Origin: Nitrospira sp.
GTDB lineage: Bacteria; Nitrospirota; Nitrospiria; Nitrospirales; Nitrospiraceae
Direction of reading: 5' to 3'
NCBI GenBank assembly: GCA_015904055.1
Contig: JABMDE010000041.1
Location: 1 to 8,242 of the forward strand
DNA: 8,242 nucleotides
Notes under the pieces: model-generated
The model's input: the letters and a program-made list of their open reading frames with translations, nothing else
Databases searched by the model: none
What the model was told of the DNA's origin: nothing
Shown: positions 6,011-8,242 of the stretch, one piece after another
How the letters are laid out: the number at the start of each line of letters is the position of its first letter
Numbering within the stretch: position 1 is the stretch's first letter
Made by a program: the position numbers and the translations under genes

Positions 6011-6019
6011 TGGTATAGT
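6011..6019 (+). promoter_or_regulatory. extended -10 promoter of the second M28 gene
   Basis: The TGGTATAGT element is copied intact in the 76-bp gap after the first peptidase gene. The ribosome site has changed from AAGAGG to AAAAGG (6032-6037), still 8 nt from ATG 6046, so translation may be weaker than for copy 1. Read-through from the first gene is also possible because no terminator is visible between them. Confidence 0.45.
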
Positions 6020-6045
6020 CCTGGCCATCTTAAAAGGCTCACTGC

Positions 6046-7599
6046 ATGAACGGCCCAACGCGCAACTGCCCCCCCTCCGTTGTTGTGATCATTCTCCTGG
6101 GAATCATCCTCGCTCTGCTTCCATTGGGAAGCCGAGGTTACGCGCAATCGGAAGAAGACCAGCATACATGGCTTGACGCACTCAAGAGCCTGTCGAGCGA
6201 ACGGATGCTCGCTGACGTACGCACATTAAGCAGCCCGGCGTTCAATGGACGGCAAGCCGGATCCGCCGATGACCTGCGATCCGCACAGTGGGTTGCACAG
6301 GAATTGACTTCGGCAGGGGTACAACTACCACGCCTTGACAACAAGGGGATCGTCTTCCCCTCTCCCGGGGCCGGGAAGGAAGAATCTGTTGGCATCATGG
6401 CCTCGATGGTCTCCACGCCACTCATCGAACCCGACCCGGTCGTTCGCACCGGCGCAGCGGACCAGTTGGTCACCGCACAGTTGAGTAGAGACTACCTCCC
6501 GGTCTTTGACTCCCCCTCTGCCGATCTCCAGGGTCAGATTGTCTTCGTCGGTTACGGCATTGTCGATCCCGCTCAGGGAATCGACGATTACGCCGGCGTC
6601 GATGTGAAGAACTCCATCGTGCTCTTCCTGCGCGGCAAACCGGATCACTACCAAGGCGCCATCAGCCACACCGACAAGGTCCACTTCGCACGAGATCGAG
6701 GAGCCGTGGCCTATCTGACCGCCACAGGGCCGATTATCAGTCCCTATGAAATTCGCCGCGGCGCCACGGGAAGGCCCAGCGCATTGTATGGGCAGCTCTC
6801 CCCTGATCAAACCCTCCCTGGCGCATGGATCAGCACGGAATTGGCAAAGACTCTCCTCGCCGGAAGCGGCGATGAGTCCAATCCTGACCGCCTTCGCACT
6901 CTCCAAAAACAACTCAATAACGCCCCATCAGCGCGATCGCGCCTAGTCAATCGATATGCATCTCTCCATTGGAAAACCACGATAGCGGACGGCTTGCTGA
7001 CGAACGTGGTGGGGATGATTCCTGGTACAGGGCCGGATACCATCGTCATCGGCGCCCATCGCGACCATTTCGGACGTCCAGCGGGCCTCTGGTTTCCTGG
7101 TGCTGACGACAACGCATCAGGAACGGCCGTAGTCCTGGAGGTCGCACGGGCCCTTGGGAAAATCAGCCTGCGTCCTCAACGGACGATCCTCTTTCTATCA
7201 TTCAGTGGGCAGGAAAGAGATTCACTCGGGTCACGTCTCTATACATCGAGACCCGTCATCCCACTCGATTCAACGAAAGCCATGATCAACATCGACCATG
7301 TCGGAACGGGAGACGGAGTGTTAATCCTCCGTGTCACAGAGTTTAAGAAATCCACGTTAAAGGAAGCAGGATACGTAGTGGGGTCAGTCAACAAGCTTGA
7401 CTATTACGGTTTTTTGCCCGGCGGCGACGACGAACCGTTCAAAGAGGCAGGAATTCCAACCGTCAGCATCGCAAGCGGCGGGGTCCACCCGCACTTGCAT
7501 CAGCCCACCGACACCGCCGACACGATCAATCCGGAAATTTTGCGGAACATAGCACGGTATGTGGTCGCACTCACCTGGCAACTGGCAAATTCTCCATAG
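6046..7599 (+). CDS. secreted M28-family zinc peptidase with PA domain (full-length copy)
   Basis: This 517-residue protein is predicted to act outside the cytoplasm after cleavage near residue 33 (GYA/QS). The M28 N-terminal region spans about 48-95 and the PA-type insert about 160-235. The catalytic core carries H338 and D340 (GAHRDH), the Asp of GADDNASG (354-355), E390, D417 (NIDHVG) and the C-terminal H485 in HQPTDTAD, so all five zinc-ligand positions are filled. Q389 replaces the usual general-base Glu in both copies, so peptidase activity is not certain. It differs from copy 1 at about 58 of 467 comparable residues by my count, clustered in patches (7-47, 199-220, 270-310, 440-465), with long identical blocks between. 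The substrate cannot be told. It converges on the lipoprotein gene with a 34-bp gap and no visible terminator. Confidence 0.9.
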   Translation: MNGPTRNCPPSVVVIILLGIILALLPLGSRGYAQSEEDQHTWLDALKSLSSERMLADVRTLSSPAFNGRQAGSADDLRSAQWVAQELTSAGVQLPRLDNKGIVFPSPGAGKEESVGIMASMVSTPLIEPDPVVRTGAADQLVTAQLSRDYLPVFDSPSADLQGQIVFVGYGIVDPAQGIDDYAGVDVKNSIVLFLRGKPDHYQGAISHTDKVHFARDRGAVAYLTATGPIISPYEIRRGATGRPSALYGQLSPDQTLPGAWISTELAKTLLAGSGDESNPDRLRTLQKQLNNAPSARSRLVNRYASLHWKTTIADGLLTNVVGMIPGTGPDTIVIGAHRDHFGRPAGLWFPGADDNASGTAVVLEVARALGKISLRPQRTILFLSFSGQERDSLGSRLYTSRPVIPLDSTKAMINIDHVGTGDGVLILRVTEFKKSTLKEAGYVVGSVNKLDYYGFLPGGDDEPFKEAGIPTVSIASGGVHPHLHQPTDTADTINPEILRNIARYVVALTWQLANSP

Positions 7600-7633
7600 T
7601 ATGTGCGCTAGACTCTTCTTATACACGCTTAGA

Positions 7634-8242
7634 TCAATGGCGCATATGAGCCCTTGAGGCATCCGGGAGCAGGCGGAACGACCGCAGCATTTTTCCGCCA
7701 TTGGCGCCATACGGCACGAGACCGTACACATACTGATCGTTCGCAAGATAGACGAACTCGTTAGGGGCAGGCTGCTGGCGGAGGGTCACTCTCAACCCTT
7801 CCTTCACGCCTGTCAGTCGAACCAAAGAAATCTCGCTGCCGGGAGGCAACAGTCCGGATGAGTCGAGCCACTCGCGCAACGAGGGGCTCGGCGATCGCTC
7901 GAACACGCTGATCGTCAATCCCGGAGGTTCATGGCCTACAAACTGGCCGGTGGCGATGTCTTTCCGTTGAAAGTGCACGCGCTGGACCGCCGACGGCTGC
8001 GTGGTTGCCTGATGAGGGTCATCCGTGAGAAGCACATACTCTTTTGAATAATATTTGACGGTAAAGCCATGGGTGTGGTCAGCATACTTCTCCCGGCCCT
8101 CCGTCTGAGCGACAGGCGACGACTCCGCCGACGACTTGCCGATTTGCCGCACCGTGCTGTCGCAACCGGCCAAGAAGACGCCCACGACAATCGTCATTGA
8201 AAACCAACCGACTCGAAACAGGATCGGTGTACCGTTCGCCAT
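7634..8242 (-). CDS. lipoprotein of unknown function
   Basis: The frame opens at an ATG exactly at the window edge (8240-8242), giving 202 residues. The true start could be this ATG, one further upstream outside the window, or M16 (8197), which leaves a shorter signal peptide. Residues 12-27 are hydrophobic and end in the lipobox LAGC, with lipidated C27. Asp at +2 would favour inner-membrane retention under the E. coli Lol rule, which may not apply here. After a polar linker (28-52), the rest (HGFTVKYYSKEY, GLTISVFERSPSPSLREWL, FVYLANDQYVYGL, MLRSFRLL) has the strand order of small PsbP-like exported domains. This is resemblance only. Nothing in the sequence links it functionally to the peptidases it converges on. 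Confidence 0.75.
   Translation of the reverse strand: MANGTPILFRVGWFSMTIVVGVFLAGCDSTVRQIGKSSAESSPVAQTEGREKYADHTHGFTVKYYSKEYVLLTDDPHQATTQPSAVQRVHFQRKDIATGQFVGHEPPGLTISVFERSPSPSLREWLDSSGLLPPGSEISLVRLTGVKEGLRVTLRQQPAPNEFVYLANDQYVYGLVPYGANGGKMLRSFRLLPDASRAHMRH

Larger units (their letters stand above)
5759..7446. repeat. tandem duplication, unit 2
   Basis: This is the second direct copy, abutting unit 1 with no spacer. Similarity ends at 7446, after which the peptidase gene continues into its normal 3' end. One base (G at 5759) can be assigned to either side of the junction, so microhomology is at most 1 bp. Confidence 0.9.

Noticed and set aside
5764..6165. Minus-strand open frame of 133 codons across the repeated segment and the start of the second M28 gene
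   Set aside because: Its counterpart in copy 1 is interrupted, and the three base differences change its residues, opposite to what selection on this frame would give.
4069..7446. Two independent insertions of an M28 cassette
   Set aside because: Independent insertions would leave two separate right-hand flanks, including the rest of P2 and the first peptidase's own 3' end. Direct abutment with one novel junction fits a tandem duplication better.

Overview
The window looks like chromosomal DNA of a moderately GC-rich, diderm (Gram-negative-type) bacterium. A Nitrospira-like organism (Nitrospirota) is my best guess, from the style of the CopC / CopD-cytochrome c module and the secreted M28 peptidases. 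This is an inference, not a database result.

Layout. (1) Positions 1-42 hold the first 14 codons of a leftward gene with a strong Shine-Dalgarno. Positions 43-397 are non-coding, with a promoter-like pair, a good hairpin at 149-188 and two shorter palindromes. (2) Positions 398-4077 form a leftward cluster, read from right to left: a 5'-truncated copy of an unrecognised membrane-anchored exported protein, an intact paralogue of it, copC (periplasmic Cu(II)-binding protein), and a large CopD membrane protein fused to a c-type cytochrome and a cysteine-less thioredoxin-like domain. copC and the copD fusion overlap by 4 bp (ATGA) and are surely translationally coupled. The cluster reads as a copper-handling/redox module of the inner membrane and periplasm. 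(3) Positions 4069-7446 are a direct tandem duplication of about 1.69 kb carrying a short divergent-region segment, a promoter and a secreted M28 metallopeptidase gene. Copy 2 keeps the full 3' end (517 aa). Copy 1 is cut after residue 468 at the duplication junction and continues in frame into the short segment, giving a chimera with a 69-residue foreign tail and no C-terminal zinc-binding histidine. (4) Positions 7634-8242 are a leftward lipoprotein gene converging on the second peptidase.

Most notable points. One junction (5758/5759) explains the whole duplicated structure. The short segment starts at the same base where the truncated paralogue loses similarity to its neighbour. The segment's rightward 67-codon frame is identical at protein level in both copies, with only three synonymous base changes. 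Both peptidases have Gln where M28 enzymes usually have the catalytic Glu. The CopD fusion has a thioredoxin fold whose CxxC has become W-P-D-S. I see no CRISPR array, tRNA, rRNA or complete insertion sequence.
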